Part shown: positions 1 to 12,184 of the stretch, one piece after another
How the letters are laid out: each line of letters opens with the position of its first letter
Numbering within the stretch: position 1 is the stretch's first letter
NCBI RefSeq assembly: GCF_000276665.1
Contig: NW_004955488.1
Coordinates: forward strand, 1,400,294-1,464,293
Reading direction: 5' to 3'
Source: Chinchilla lanigera
Lineage: Eukaryota; Chordata; Mammalia; Rodentia; Chinchillidae
Length of the DNA: 64,000 nt
Notes under the pieces: generated by a model
Told to the model about the DNA's origin: nothing
What the model saw: only the letters and a program-made list of their open reading frames with translations
The model's database searches: none
Translations under genes and position numbers: made by a program

Positions 1-165
1 TAATTGCATACATAAAACGGGAATAAAGTTACCAGTGGATGAGAAAAATATGTTAGGGTTCTACTGAACAGTCAGATGAATATAGCAAGTCTTGATATAC
101 TTCATATCCCAAACTATCTAGAAGAGAGATTTTGAATGCTCTTAGATGAAGAAAAGATAAAACAA
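1..165 (+). mobile_element. Ancient L1 (L1M-type) 3' end fragment
   Basis: The stretch with 'ctagaagagagattttgaatg' halves at about 118-140 resembles the 3' UTR of old mammalian L1M elements, in plus orientation. It enters from outside the window and fades by about 165. No coding part is present. Confidence 0.5.
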
Positions 166-513
166 ATGAAGAGTTAGGCAGGTTAACTACCTTAGTTTGA
201 TTATTATTTAGGGCATATATGTGTCAAGTCCAAACATATTTTAAATATTATCTTAGTTATTTCTCAGAGCTCCTTTCAATGATTGTAGTTTCCATCCCAT
301 ACTGAAGTAAAGAACAGGATTCTTAGTTCATTCCTAATGGGATGAACATCTGTAGTTGCAGAAATAGTGGTATTTTAGGACATAGTGCTTTAAGCCAAGA
401 CACTTAGTTTAAATTTCGCCAAGCACATTTGCTAACTCTGTGGCCTTGTGTAAACTGTTTATCTTTTGTGCCTTATTTTCCCATAATTACAAAAGGAGCT
501 CATAATAGTGTCA
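166..513. other. Unique AT-rich DNA
   Basis: I see no repeat, RNA gene or credible coding frame here. Confidence 0.5.
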
Positions 514-881
514 TGATGTAGTTCTAAAGGGTCCCCCAAATCTTCATGTGTTCATCGATCGGACAATTGAAGGGTGACTGGATAATGGGAATAGCGTGGT
601 TGACTAGCTGTTTGAAATCAGGGTCTGATCAAACCAGGATGGTCACTGCGATAGAGCCTGGAATGGGCAATGTTCCTACTGCTTTCTCTGGGAACACTCT
701 ACTTCCTGTCTGCCACACCCTGAGCAGCCATTCCTCCCCGGGCCCCTGCTGCCCTGCCTTGGAGCCAGGAGACCATGGGCTGAGTCCGATACAAACTGTC
801 AACCAAAATAAGTATCTCTTTCTTTAATTTGAGGCTGTTGAGTGTTTTTTTTCCCCTAGTAAAGAGGGAAGTCACTCAGAC
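514..881 (+). mobile_element. MaLR-type LTR, diverged
   Basis: It opens with a TG and the phrase 'gggtcccccaaatcttcatg', typical of MaLR U3. Near the 3' end are 'cttggagccaggagaccatg' and an AATAA-type signal followed by a T-rich stretch and 'gaagtcactcaga', the usual MaLR R/U5 order. The 93-codon open frame at 546-827 lies entirely inside the LTR and is not a gene. No clear target-site duplication is seen. Confidence 0.6.
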
Positions 882-2994
882 TCATAGTATGGGTATTAGC
901 TTAATATATATCTTCCGAGAACTCCACTTGGAAACACATTAACCAAGAGGCTGAAGGTCTCCCTGTGTTGATTTTTTTTATATTTGAGTTTATGCAGCCC
1001 TTTCTCTCTGTGTGCTGTATTCTTCATCCTGCCTGCCCTCAGTAGTCAGGCCAAACCTATTACACTAACTGCTTGTTTCACTGACTTGTAGTTTGTTGCC
1101 ATCCTTTGCTAATTCCATCTATAAATATAGTCATCCAAACACTCCTTTTTATAGCAGACTTTAAAAAAGCATCTCATTTTGCCACTCAGATCTCAGAATT
1201 ATATACATTTATATTTTCTATTAAATTGTAAGCTCTTCAGAGATGGAGGCAGGGGATAGGTTAGGTAGAGACAGGACATGAAAAAGAATTAACATATGTT
1301 AGGCACACATACCAACTCCCTATGAGGATTTTGATAACTGTGTAGTGCACACATGTGGCAGTAGACACAGTTAAAAATTAAATAAATAAATTTGTAAGGT
1401 CTCATTCATTCTTTCCCAGTAAAAATAGGTTGTCTATTCATGCAAAAAGTATAATCCTGTAAGTTCAGTGTTTGCTGGTGAAAATGCTTAGTCTCTCAAA
1501 TGTACTTGCTTTTCTTCTGCTTGCCTCCTTAACATAGTGCCTTACTCATGGAGTGACAAAGGTACTGAAGCATCCTTTAAGATCCTGTGGGAGTGGAGAA
1601 AACTAAACCAAATAAATACAAAAATCCTCAAGGTCTTTGAATTGTACGCCCCCAGCGTCCTTTCATTCTCAGCATGGTACTCTAAGTCTACTGCTGCTGC
1701 TACCTGCTGGATATACTGTGTGTAAGCTCTTCATGTAGAAGGTGTATAAATTACTATGAATTCCTTAGCTTCCTTTGAGCTTCCCCTATGGGGCCTGGCT
1801 GTGCTCATGTTCCTTCAGCTGGTGTAGTAGTTGGTGGCTCTCAACCCTTGTGTAAGAAATCCTTGAAGTATCACATTCTCTTCATTAATTTTGAAGTTTG
1901 GAACCCAAAGATAAGGGTCAACCTACTTTATTTTCCCCAGATCTGTTGCACCGCCAAGTAAATATGCTTGATAAACCTAGTGGCTCAGGTCACCTGCAGG
2001 AGATCCATATGCCAGGCTTATGGACTCTGGGCAGAAATTCCCCTCTCATTACTATTGTTTTAATGTACCTACTATACTCTGTGGATACAGATGGTGCTCA
2101 CCTTCTTTACAATCCTGAATGAAATGTCAGTTAGCAACGTTACCTGTGACACAGTTTTAAAATTCTTTTTGTAACTTTTCTGTATCATCTCACCTTTCCT
2201 GTTTCCAAGGAGATGAAAGCCATACCCTAAATAACACAGCACCTCTTTTCAGAAGTGTAAGTGGGAAAAACACATTAGTGCTTTGTGTATGTGAATGCCA
2301 ATTTTCTGAGAATTTAGGTGTGCCTAGTGGCAGACTCAAATTCCTTTCTGCAGAAAGAAACAGGCATCACGCTTCTACCACCAAAAAAAATACTATACTT
2401 TGAATTCATAAATAAAGAATTAATTTTATTAACATTAATAATTATACTAGTACATGAGGTATTCAGACATATTCCTGAAATATGTCTTTGTCAAGGATAT
2501 GTAAAGGAATCATATTGAACAAAACAAGACTGGTAATTTTATAGAAACACTGGCTGCTTTCACCAATTTTTCTGAGGAGTTCCTATTCTTTTTCTCTCTC
2601 TGTAATTTACTATAATATTTATTTTACAAAGCTAAACAAATGATGTAGAAATTTAATACTACTCATATCATTTAGCTTCCATATTAACCTGCAGATATAA
2701 ATTTGTGATTTCACTTAGATATGATAGAATAAAAATATACCTAAACATCATATATTTAACATTATTGAAATTGGGTGGTTCGGAAATTGTAGATTTACAC
2801 AATAAGTTAAAATTGTGCAGTTTACATAATAGCATTTATAAAGTATAGCAGAAGGAATTTTATTAGTTTTCTTTTAAAGCATGGCCTAAATACATTGAGG
2901 TTCATTTCATTAAGATGCACTTGTGTTGTTTTTGACTTCATATTTCTGTTACTAAACTTACTGAACTTTGAATCTTTTTGTTTGATTGGTTGCT
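882..2994. other. Mostly unique AT-rich DNA with a possible L2 remnant
   Basis: Around 1080-1260 'attgtaagctcttcagagatg' resembles the 3' end of L2, but the match is short. The rest shows no recognisable repeat. Open frames at 1537-1725, 1898-2122 and 2318-2518 have no start context, splice context or family motif that I recognise. Confidence 0.35.
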
Positions 2995-3122
2995 TTCTTT
3001 TTTTCTTTTGAGACAAGGTTTTGCTATGTAGTTCAGGTTGGCCTCAAACTTGCAGTGATCCTCCTGCCTCAGCCTCCTGAGTGCTGGGTTTAGGATTACA
3101 GGCATGCATCACCATGCTAGGT
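2995..3122 (-). mobile_element. B1 SINE (7SL-derived)
   Basis: Reverse-orientation B1: a T-rich tail at 2995-3008, then 'gagacaaggttttgctatg', 'cctcctgcctcagcctcctg' and 'aggattacaggcatgcatca', which are the complements of the B1 body and its Pol III boxes. A 5-base insertion ('tttag') sits inside the 'gctgggattacag' motif. Confidence 0.9.
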
Positions 3123-3985
3123 TGATTTGAACTTGCTTTCAGTTTGCCAAAATTTATAACAATAGCAACCCCCACTACCTTAACAATCTCTACAAAGAAA
3201 GTGTATGAGATCAGCATTATAAAACAATGTGTATAAAGTCCTGTGATCAGTGCACAAAATTGTTTGAATCTCCATGGCTATAGTCAATTGCGTTCTTTTA
3301 CCAAGTACCAACAATACCAATAAGAAAACAGTTTATTCTTTGATTCTTGCTGTGATAGATGATAATGACATCTCAAAATACTAAGAAATAGTCCCGATAA
3401 ATGCATTTGATGGATTCTGACTCTGTCCAGGAGACTGTGACCCTATCAAATACTTGAAATGAAAGATGGAACACTATCTTAAAATACATTTCTTTATGAA
3501 GTAAAAGTAGAACTGGTTGTGAATCTTTTGTAAACTACTGCAGCTGGTTTAAATAAGAGCACATGTAGTTAAATGTCAAATGTAACATTTTTAGCTTCTT
3601 GACCAATTAGTAATAACATGTCACTTTGAGAAAAACAGTGTGGGAAACAGTGTCAGCTTTAAGCCTATATTAGATAGGAATAGCAAAATGTATAATTAAT
3701 TATAAAAATTTGGTTAGGTAAACATAAATGCCTATTTATCTGTTGCTTTTGGTTTCATAGTGGGATGTATAGCGTTGATATGAAAAACATAACAATAGGT
3801 TTGTTTTTCCAACCTACAAAATAAAACATGACAAATACATCTGAACACTTAATATTTCACTGCTTTTCAGCAGTGTGGGTAGATAATTTTGGCATCAAAT
3901 TGAATGTATATTTTTAAAGGATATAATTAAATCCTTCTTGCGGAAATCAATGATCTTAAAAGAAAAAGAAACTGCTCAAAGGGAA
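3123..3985. other. Unique AT-rich DNA
   Basis: No repeat or gene recognised; base composition is uniform and CpG-poor. Confidence 0.45.
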
Positions 3986-4312
3986 GGAACAACTGGGACG
4001 AGGGAAAGGAGGAAAGAAAGAAAGAAGGAAGGGAAAAAATAAATATGTATATGTACAGGAGAGCTAGGATAATTGTACTGCTGATTTTCACTGTTCTATT
4101 GAAAGAAACAGTCAGTGATTAAATTTTTATTTTCTTCTTTTTAATTTTTTTGACCACTTTTGCAAGCTTATATCTGGTGATCTGAACAACTAATTTGAAG
4201 ACACCAATATGCAGTATAACAACCATTGTTGAAATCCTATCATGTTGTTTAGTGAAACTCTGTATCATTTCTGATTTTACTTTTTATTCTCTTTTAAATA
4301 AAAATTTCAATG
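3986..4312 (+). mobile_element. L1 3' UTR tail copy
   Basis: A purine-rich lead (gggaaaggagg, gaaagaaagaagg) is followed by 'ggataattgtactgctgat', 'caatatgcagtataacaacc', 'ctgtatcatttctg' and an A-rich end 'tcttttaaataaaa'. The same order recurs at 21545-21892 and 49780-50100, so this is a dispersed 5'-truncated L1 3' UTR. Confidence 0.7.
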
Positions 4313-4985
4313 CTTCATTATTTCCATTCCTTCTGAAATGTGAAATTGAGTAGATAGTCACTGAGGCAACAGCATTTATACTAAACTATTTCCACTGATA
4401 TATAATGTAGAAGTGCTTCTACAATTTGAAAATTTTCCCATCATTAATAATTTACCTGGAATTTATTATGTGCAAGAGTTATGTTAAGTTATACACTATT
4501 GTTTTATACTAGAAATACAACACATGTAAAACATGCAAAATTCATGCTTAAGCTGAAATCCAATATAAACATGTGCTTTGCTCATAATATTTGTGAACTA
4601 ATTTTGAAGTTTGTCTTTGCAAATGTAATCGTTAATTGTCTGAATAATTCATATTATTCCCCCTATGTATCAAATCCCATATGCTATGCAAAAATATTGA
4701 TTCTTTCAACAAATGTTTATTAAGCTTCTATTAAGTGCTAGTTAGAAGGCAGAAAGGCAGGGATACATAGGAAAAAAGTGTTCTAACATGACGGCCTCTG
4801 TGTTATTTATGTTTATGTGGTTGCTTATACAAACTACAAAGTTTACATCTTTAGGGTGAAATTTGCAGTCTAGAGGCAAGCAGACAACTCACTGGGCAGC
4901 ACATAGTCCAGAGGCCAAGTGCCAGAGACAGGAGAGACTTTGAAGTGATGACACTGAGAAACACTCCTCCCCTTATTTCTTTCCA
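4313..4985. other. Unique AT-rich DNA with a possible MIR/L2-type scrap
   Basis: 'ttcaacaaatgtttattaag' at about 4707-4727 is the sort of phrase found at the end of MIR or L2 elements, but too short to assign. Otherwise nothing is recognised. Confidence 0.3.
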
Positions 4986-6805
4986 CTAAGAAGCTTTCCT
5001 TCTTTCTTTCCTTTCTTTCTGATTTATGCACTTATTATTTCTTATTTGTATATGTTTGCATGCATAATGTTTACATTCTGTGAACGGAATTGGTCACGTG
5101 GAAGCACACCCCAGTCATTTTCCTCATCCTCTTTCTCTTCCCTCCCTTCTCCCCGCTCCTTCTTTTCATCCACTTTCCATTCGACAAAGATCTATTTCTC
5201 TAATTCCCAATAACTATTTTCTATTTTGCTATGTATACTTTGGGTTTCCATATTTAAGCTTATGTCTATGATTTACTTCACTGAACATTATTGTCTCAAA
5301 AAGGCATCCACTTACCTACAAAAGATTTAAATTTATCCTTCCTTATGGCAGAGTGGTACAATATTGTGTGGAAATACCACATTTTCTTTATCCATTCCTC
5401 TGCTGCAGTGCATGTAGGCCATGTTTAAAATTCAGTAGTTGAAGATAACAATATGTAATGTAACAACCACTGTTAATTCCTATCATTTTGTTTTGGAACA
5501 CTGTATCACTTTTAATGTTCTTGCTTTGTTTTGTTTATGTTTGTGATGTTATGCTGCTATTGTCCCTTTTTTTTTCTTTTACTACTCTCTTTAAAATAAA
5601 AAACATTTTAAAAAATAAAATGAAATTTAGCTACCATGATTTATGCTGCTACAAACATGGGCATGCATGTATCGCTGTAATATGATGTCTTTAATTCTTT
5701 CAGGAAGATACATAGAAGGGGAATAGCTGGGTCAAGTAGAATTTGTAGTTTTAACTTGTGGATGAATCTGAGTCCTGATTTTCCATAGTGGCTGTAGTAG
5801 TTTACATTCCCACCAACACTGGAAAAGTATTATTTTTCCCCACAGCGTCACCAGCATTTGTTATTATTTGATTTCTTTATGGTGGCCATTCTTTCTGTGG
5901 TAAGATGAAATCCCAGTGTTTATTTTCTTTGTATTTCTCTAGTGGACAGTGATGCTGAATACTTCTTCAGAATATTTTGGTCATTTGTACTTCTTCTGTG
6001 AGGTGTCTATTCATTTCATTGGCCCAGTTTCTAATTGGGGATTTTATTTAGAGGAATCAAATCTCTTTTAGTTCATTATATATTCTAGATATTAGTCCTC
6101 TGAGGAATAGCTGGCAAATTGGTTTTTCCCATTCTCAAGGTTATTTTCTTCCACACTATTGGTTGTTTCTTTTGCTATGCAAAATCTTTTTTAATTTAAT
6201 GATCCCATCTGTAGATTCTTGGTATTAGTTCCTATGCAACAGGGGTTCTGTTTAGAAAATCCTTATCTATGCCTATGAATTTAAGAGCTTCACATATTTT
6301 ATCTTCCAGCAGGGTAAGTATTCAGTCTCAACAATAAGCTCTTTGATCCATTTTCATTTTAGGTTAATATATGTTGAGAGATATGTGTCTATCTAGATTC
6401 AATATTCTACATGTAAATAGTCTGCTTTTTCTACCACCACTTATTTAAGAGACTGTCTTTCCTGCAGTGTATGTTTTTGTCCCCTTTGGCTGAAAGAGTT
6501 TGGGGTCTTTCTCTGCCTTCTCTAGTCAGTTTCATTGATCACACACCTACTTGGTGCCAGTACCATGCTGTTTTTAACACTGTAGCTTTGTAATACAACT
6601 TTAATTCCTGGATTGAGATAGCTACTTCCTTGCTCTTGTTGCCCAAGTTGCTTTTGCTGTTGTGGGTCTCTTTTAGTTGGTTTCACTGAATTTTAGGATT
6701 GCTTTTCCCAGTTATGTGAAGAATGCTGTGGGTATTTTGATTGGGATTGCATTAAATCTGAACAGCAAGTTTGGAAGTATGGTCATTTTGACTATTATCA
6801 TTGCT
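4986..6805 (-). mobile_element. L1, 3' half of ORF2 plus 3' UTR, reverse orientation
   Basis: Read on the minus strand this is the 3' part of L1 ORF2 followed by 3' UTR. Landmarks on the plus strand are 'ggtggccattctttctgtgg' (5881), 'attggcccagtttctaattg' (6018), 'agatattagtcctctgagg' (6089) and 'accatgctgtttttaacac' (6562), all complements of conserved L1 ORF2 sequence. The frame is broken many times, so it cannot make protein. The body is split by a plus-strand L1 tail at 5425-5625. The ORF2 similarity stops near 6805, the 5' truncation point. Confidence 0.85.
5425..5625 (+). mobile_element. L1 3' UTR tail nested in an opposite L1
   Basis: 'gaagataacaatatgtaatg' through 'ctctttaaaataaaaaacat' is the same tail family as 3986-4312. 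It interrupts the minus-strand L1 between 'tgcatgtaggccatgt' and 'tgctgctacaaacatggg', which are adjacent in intact L1. Short flanking matches (aaattcag / aaatttag) may be the duplicated target. Confidence 0.65.
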
Positions 6806-7464
<659 letters not shown>

Positions 7465-7815
7465 AGTAACATTTTTTCATACTTCTTCAAAAATTAATTA
7501 AGTGTATTGGTACATTTTAGGTATATATAATGATCACACTCCTGGGGACTTTGTACCTGTACATGATATAACTTGATTTTTTCCCATTCCCCTTCTCTCC
7601 ATTCAATTTCTTTTCCCTTCCCTGTCTACAAAGTTTTGCTTACATTTCTTCCTTCTTTTTGCATTTTTTTCTTTTCCCTTCCTTCCTTTCCCTTCCACCT
7701 CTCCTAGTTTCCCTTCACATTGAAGATTTCCTTCCTATTTCACAATATCTATTATAGGCTTTAGTTCTTATTTACACTTTCGATGCCTCACATTGGAGAA
7801 ACAAAGTGGTGTTTA
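7465..7815 (-). mobile_element. L1 3' UTR fragment
   Basis: On the minus strand this runs parallel to the L1 3' UTR at 11590-12050: plus-strand 'ttgtacctgtacatgatata' answers 'atatcacgtacaggtacaaa', 'gatcac' and 'taattaatt' are in the same relative places, and the pyrimidine-rich block 7585-7720 is the complement of the L1 purine-rich 3' UTR tract. Confidence 0.7.
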
Positions 7816-9103
7816 CACATGTGTATCGGATTGATTTCTCTTAAGAGTATGGTCTCAAGAGAGAAACAAACATTTGAGACTTAGGAATTGTAATACCAGT
7901 ATAACAAAGCACTTTCTGCTTCAGGGACTCCTGACTCCTTACAAAGGAACAGTGGGGATACAAAAATGCAATTTTAGGATTGCAGGAATCCTTTTTTAAT
8001 AAATTGCTAATGAAATGGCTGTAAGGGGAGGAGTGATCATTTATATTTGGAGGATAACAAATAACATTCAGAGTTGTAGACTCTGGATCTTAAATTTGGA
8101 AGTAAATGACATTTATTTGACAATTAAAATAATAACTCTATAAGTTTAAATCTTCTTATCATTGGCAAACAAAGCATATAACTTTCCTTCATAAGTGCCT
8201 TACAACATTCTTTTTCTAAAAAGCTATTATATTTATAACATTCATTAAAATTTCTTTAAACTTTATTTCCCTGGAGAAAGTAATGTATGTCAAAATAAAA
8301 ATAATATAAGCTTTATGTGTTAAACTGGGAACATTTTAATATGTATTACACTGAAGAGAATCAATTTCTGTCTAAATAGTCTTCATTTAAATTAATATGA
8401 GCTTTTATTATGTGTTTCTGGTAAACACCAGAACTTTTTTTTTAATGAGACTTTAAAAATCTTCTAAATAGAATATACTTATTTTAATTGATTTTCTTTT
8501 TCTGTGTTTCCAAGGATATTTGTGAACACAATGTAAATCTAGGTTGCATATAATTATATTAGTAAGTCATGATTCAGTTTATGAGTTCAGGTTTGTTTCT
8601 TTTAACTTTTTTGTAGTAAAATTGTCCATGTATTTTTATTATAAACACAGGTTAAAAACTCTGTCATTCACAATGTTACTCAGCAACTTTATATTCGTTC
8701 AGGTTGTACATTCACCTTTAATGTGTCATTTTTATTGCTGTCATTCTCCCAGGTACATGTGATTTACTTCTAAGAGTCTCGTTAAGAAACAACAGAAAAA
8801 ATAAGATTTCTCATTCATTAAGGCTCCAGAGTCTCCTTTGCAGCAAACACCAATAGAATTCGCATCTTTGCTTACAAAGATGGGTTGAGACTAGTTCAAC
8901 TTTTGACTTATACTCATGAGCAACATGCCCATTTTGCATCCTTTATAGTGTATCGGAGAGGGTACTTATTAGCAATTGATGATTGTCCTCCCTTGCTGCT
9001 GCAGCAAACTGGATGTCATTCTACATCTGATGTGACTTGCTCAGAGCTACCAGAAAACTAACGTTACTCTGCAGTGAGTTCTAGTAAGATTCAAAGGAAA
9101 AAG
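7816..9103. other. Unique AT-rich DNA
   Basis: No repeat or gene recognised. CpG is very rare. Confidence 0.4.
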
Positions 9104-9175
9104 CCAAAAACAAAACAAAACAAAACAAAACAAAACAAAACAAAACAAAACAAAAAACAAAATAAAACCAAAAAA
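9104..9175 (+). repeat. (AAAAC)n microsatellite
   Basis: About ten AAAAC-type units in near-perfect tandem, followed by A-rich decay to about 9198. No SINE body precedes it, so it is not clearly a retroposon tail. The 71-codon lysine/asparagine-rich frame across it is an artefact of the repeat. Confidence 0.9.
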
Positions 9176-9645
9176 GTGAAAAACAACAACAAAAAAGAAA
9201 ACATTCCAGGGAAAACTCACCCAATTAATTATATTTATTTATATGGTGACATCTTAAAAATTAAAAGAGGAAAACCTGAAAACATATAAAAAGAGGTAAT
9301 GTTATCATGTTAATTTTTTTTACACTTTGTAGATTTCTTTAGATGTGAATTTTAAGTTGGAAGTAGATCAGTAAATATGAACTCTACTTAACAATATTTA
9401 TCTTAAAATTATTAAGGGGAAATTTACTGATCTCTGCAATGTATTCTGTAAATTAAGCAAATTAACTTGTGAGTGTGTCAAAGGACACAGACACTCATTT
9501 GTACTTGCACACTGTTCATTCTAAAACAACATGTAATAATGCACTTGACATTTCCTTGATATGTATTGAGAACTTCTATAATGTTTGCTAATATTATGGG
9601 ATAGTGAAACAAAAATGAAATTTGCATAAAACTAAGTATGGTGAG
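9176..9645. other. Unique AT-rich DNA
   Basis: No repeat or gene recognised. Confidence 0.4.
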
Positions 9646-9991
9646 TGTTGTGACTTATGTTTGCATGTTCTCCCAAAATCCTCATACAGTCATGGGGCAG
9701 GCTTTTAGAGTTTTGATTGATTGGGTGTGAGTGCCACACCTGCCCTGCGGCAAATAGTTTGCATATATAAGGGAAAGAGGCTTGGTCCTCCCACTGCGCC
9801 TCCTTTTTGTTCTTGTTGGTTTACTGTGTTCCACCACCATGAACATTTGCCTTCTGCCATGAGCCACTGCCTCGGAGCCAGCTGAGTATGGACTGAAACC
9901 TCCACAAGCTGTAAGCTCAATAAACCTTTCCTTCCTGAATTCTGGGTGTCAGGTATTTTGTCTCAGCAAAGAGAGAAAAGTAACCAAGACA
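9646..9991 (+). mobile_element. MaLR/MST-type solo LTR with 5-bp target duplication
   Basis: 346 bp, beginning TG (tgttgtgactta) and ending CA (gtaaccaagaca). It is flanked by the 5-mer GTGAG at 9641-9645 and 9992-9996, the expected LTR-retrotransposon target duplication. A TATA-like 'gcatatataag' lies at 9761-9771 and a poly(A) signal AATAAA at 9919. The order 'cttctgccatgagccactgc' then 'ggactgaaacctcc' then AATAAA is that of MaLR LTRs. Minus-strand frames at 9682-9920 lie inside it and are not genes. Confidence 0.85.
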
Positions 9992-10004
9992 GTGAGACAT
10001 CCTT

Positions 10005-10214
10005 TACTGCCAGTGAGTATGGAGTTTAACATGGGAATATTGCAAATTCAAGTTCAGCCTGAGCAAACCACAAAGACCTATCTTCAAAAAAGGAGGGGTA
10101 AGGGTGCAGCTTGGTTACAGATCACTTGCCTAGCATGGGTGGAGCCTTGGACTCAATCCTCAGTACTACATAGGAAAACAAAGAAAGGAAGAAGGAAGAA
10201 AGGAAATAAAGAGT
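10005..10214 (+). mobile_element. B4-like composite SINE (B1-like plus ID-like)
   Basis: The left part 'agttcagcctgagcaaacca' and 'agacctatcttcaaaaaa' resembles a B1/7SL 3' half. The right part, 'gggtgcagcttggttacag' to 'actcaatcctcagtacta', resembles a diverged ID tRNA-like unit. An A/G-rich tail runs to about 10214. This order is that of rodent B4-class SINEs. Confidence 0.65.
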
Positions 10215-10394
10215 AATAAATCCATTTACATGAAATTGTGTTCCAGAACATCTAGTGTTTCTCTTATAATATTTAGAACTTTGAGCTATTTTAATTTTAG
10301 TTTTGTTCATGGTGAGAGATATGGTTCTAGTTTTCATCTTCAGCATGTGGAAAGACAGTTTTTCCAGTACCATTTACTAAAACAGCTTTCTTCA

Positions 10395-10492
10395 GGGGCT
10401 GGGGATTTAGCTCAGCGGCAAAGCGCCTGCCTGGCAAGCGCAAGGTTGTGAGTTTGGTTCCTGGTACCGGAGAAAACCCCCCCCCAAAAAAA
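10395..10492 (+). mobile_element. ID SINE with 15-bp target duplication
   Basis: A tRNA-like body 'ggggctggggatttagctca' with A box and a B box ending 'gtttggttcctggtacc', then C- and A-rich tail. The flanking 15-mer AAAACAGCTTTCTTC occurs at 10379-10393 and 10493-10507 without mismatch. It is inserted in the inverted part of the L1. Confidence 0.95.
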
Positions 10493-10606
10493 AAAACAGC
10501 TTTCTTCCAATGAATATGTTTGGATCCTTTGTGAAAGATAAGGTGGCTGAGTGTGTTTATAGTTATTTCTGCATCTTCTAATCTGTTTCATTGATCTTCA
10601 GGTCAA

Positions 10607-10653
10607 GTTTTTTGTTTTGTTTTGTTTTGGTTTTTTTTTGTTTTTTTTTGTTT
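10607..10653 (+). repeat. T/TG-rich low-complexity tract
   Basis: Runs of T broken by single G, in the inverted L1 block. Confidence 0.85.
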
Positions 10654-12085
10654 TGCTAATATCATGCTGGTTTTCTCACAGTAGTTTTATAGTATAATTT
10701 GAAGACATAGGTGTATGCAAAGACTTTATGAAGAAAGGAAACAACCATGTGGGGAATATAACAAAGAATCAACAAATGGGATCTCATTTTATTAAAAAAA
10801 GCTTTTGCACAGCAAAGGAAATCACCGTCAGAGTAAAGAGACAATCCACAGAGTGGAAAAACATGTTTGCTAACTGCTCCTCAGACAAATGACTATTATC
10901 TGAAATATATAAAAAGCTCTAATAATTAGACACCCCCACAAATTTAAAGACCCAATCCAAAAATGGACATATGAAATGAATAAACACCTCTCTGATGAAG
11001 AGCTACAAACAGCAAACAAATATCTGAGAAAATACTCAGCATCACTGGTCATTTGAGAGACACAAATTAAAACAATGCTGAGATATCACGTCAGCACAGA
11101 AAAAAAATGCTATCATCAAGAAATCAACCACTAAAAAATGCTGGCAGGGCTATTGAAACAAAGGAACACTTCCCCACTGTTGGTGGGAGTGTAAACTGTT
11201 GAAACTACTGTGAAAATCAGTGTGGTGATTCTTCAAAAAACTGAAACTAGAGGTTCCATTTGACCCAGCTATCCCCCTTTTTGGTATCTTTTCAAAAGAA
11301 CTAAAAGTATCATAGCATTTAGATCTATGTACACCAATGTTTATAGCAGCACAATTCATAATAGTAAAATCTTGGAAATAGCTCACATATTCATCTACTG
11401 ATGAATGTATAAAGAAGATATGATCCTTTGATACAATGAGTACTACTCTACTTCATAAAGGATGAACTTGAGACATTTTGAGATTAATAGATGCACCTTG
11501 AAATCATCTTTGTAAGTGAAATAAATCAGACATATATATTCATATTGCTTGGTTTCCATGGTGTGAGAAATAAAAGTATAAATAAGGACTAAAATATTTA
11601 ATAGATATTATGAAATAGGCATATATACATGGTATGGTGAAATAGACATATATATTTATATATTCATATATTATAGATATTGTGAATAGACATTAATAGA
11701 TATTGTGAAAGAGACATATGTATGTTCATATATATTCATATTGCTTTTTTCTGTGGTATGAGAAAATAAAAGTATAAATGAGGACCAAAATATTGAATTG
11801 ATATTGTGAAAGAAGGAGGAGTTCAGATGGCAAAGGACACTAGAGGAGAGAGGGGGAAAAGATGGAAGGGAAAAGAAAGAAAAGGAAAAACTGGAAATAC
11901 ACTTTTATAAATAACTACAGGAAGTGGAATTCAAGGGAGAGAAAGGGAATGGGAAAACAGAATCAAGATATATCACGTACAGGTACAAATTCCCTATGGT
12001 GAATGTGATCATTATATGTAGCTAAAATGTGCCTATAGGATTAATTAATTTTATTTTTTTAAAATTTTTTTATGAGCAGAATATA

Positions 12086-12091
12086 TTTATT
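12086..12091 (-). terminator. Polyadenylation signal in R
   Basis: AATAAA on the minus strand, 12 bases before the A tail of the retrocopy. The second copy of R has the same signal at 12893-12898 but there the sequence continues into U5. Confidence 0.7.
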
Positions 12092-12170
12092 GAGGGAAAG
12101 AAAGCTTCTGTCCAAAAGACGGACAGAAGGTGTGTCCGAGTGGGTTGCTCCCGACTCTTGTTTTTTCTAG

Positions 12171-12184
12171 GAAATTTTATAGAG
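12171..12184 (-). promoter_or_regulatory. LTR TATA box
   Basis: On the minus strand CTCTATAAAATTTC. About 30 bases downstream is the point that corresponds to the first base of the truncated left R at 12962, so the TATA position agrees with the inferred cap site. It is probably inactive now. Confidence 0.6.

Noticed and set aside
9104..9198. SINE with AAAAC tail
   Set aside because: No SINE body precedes the tract, so it is listed as a microsatellite.
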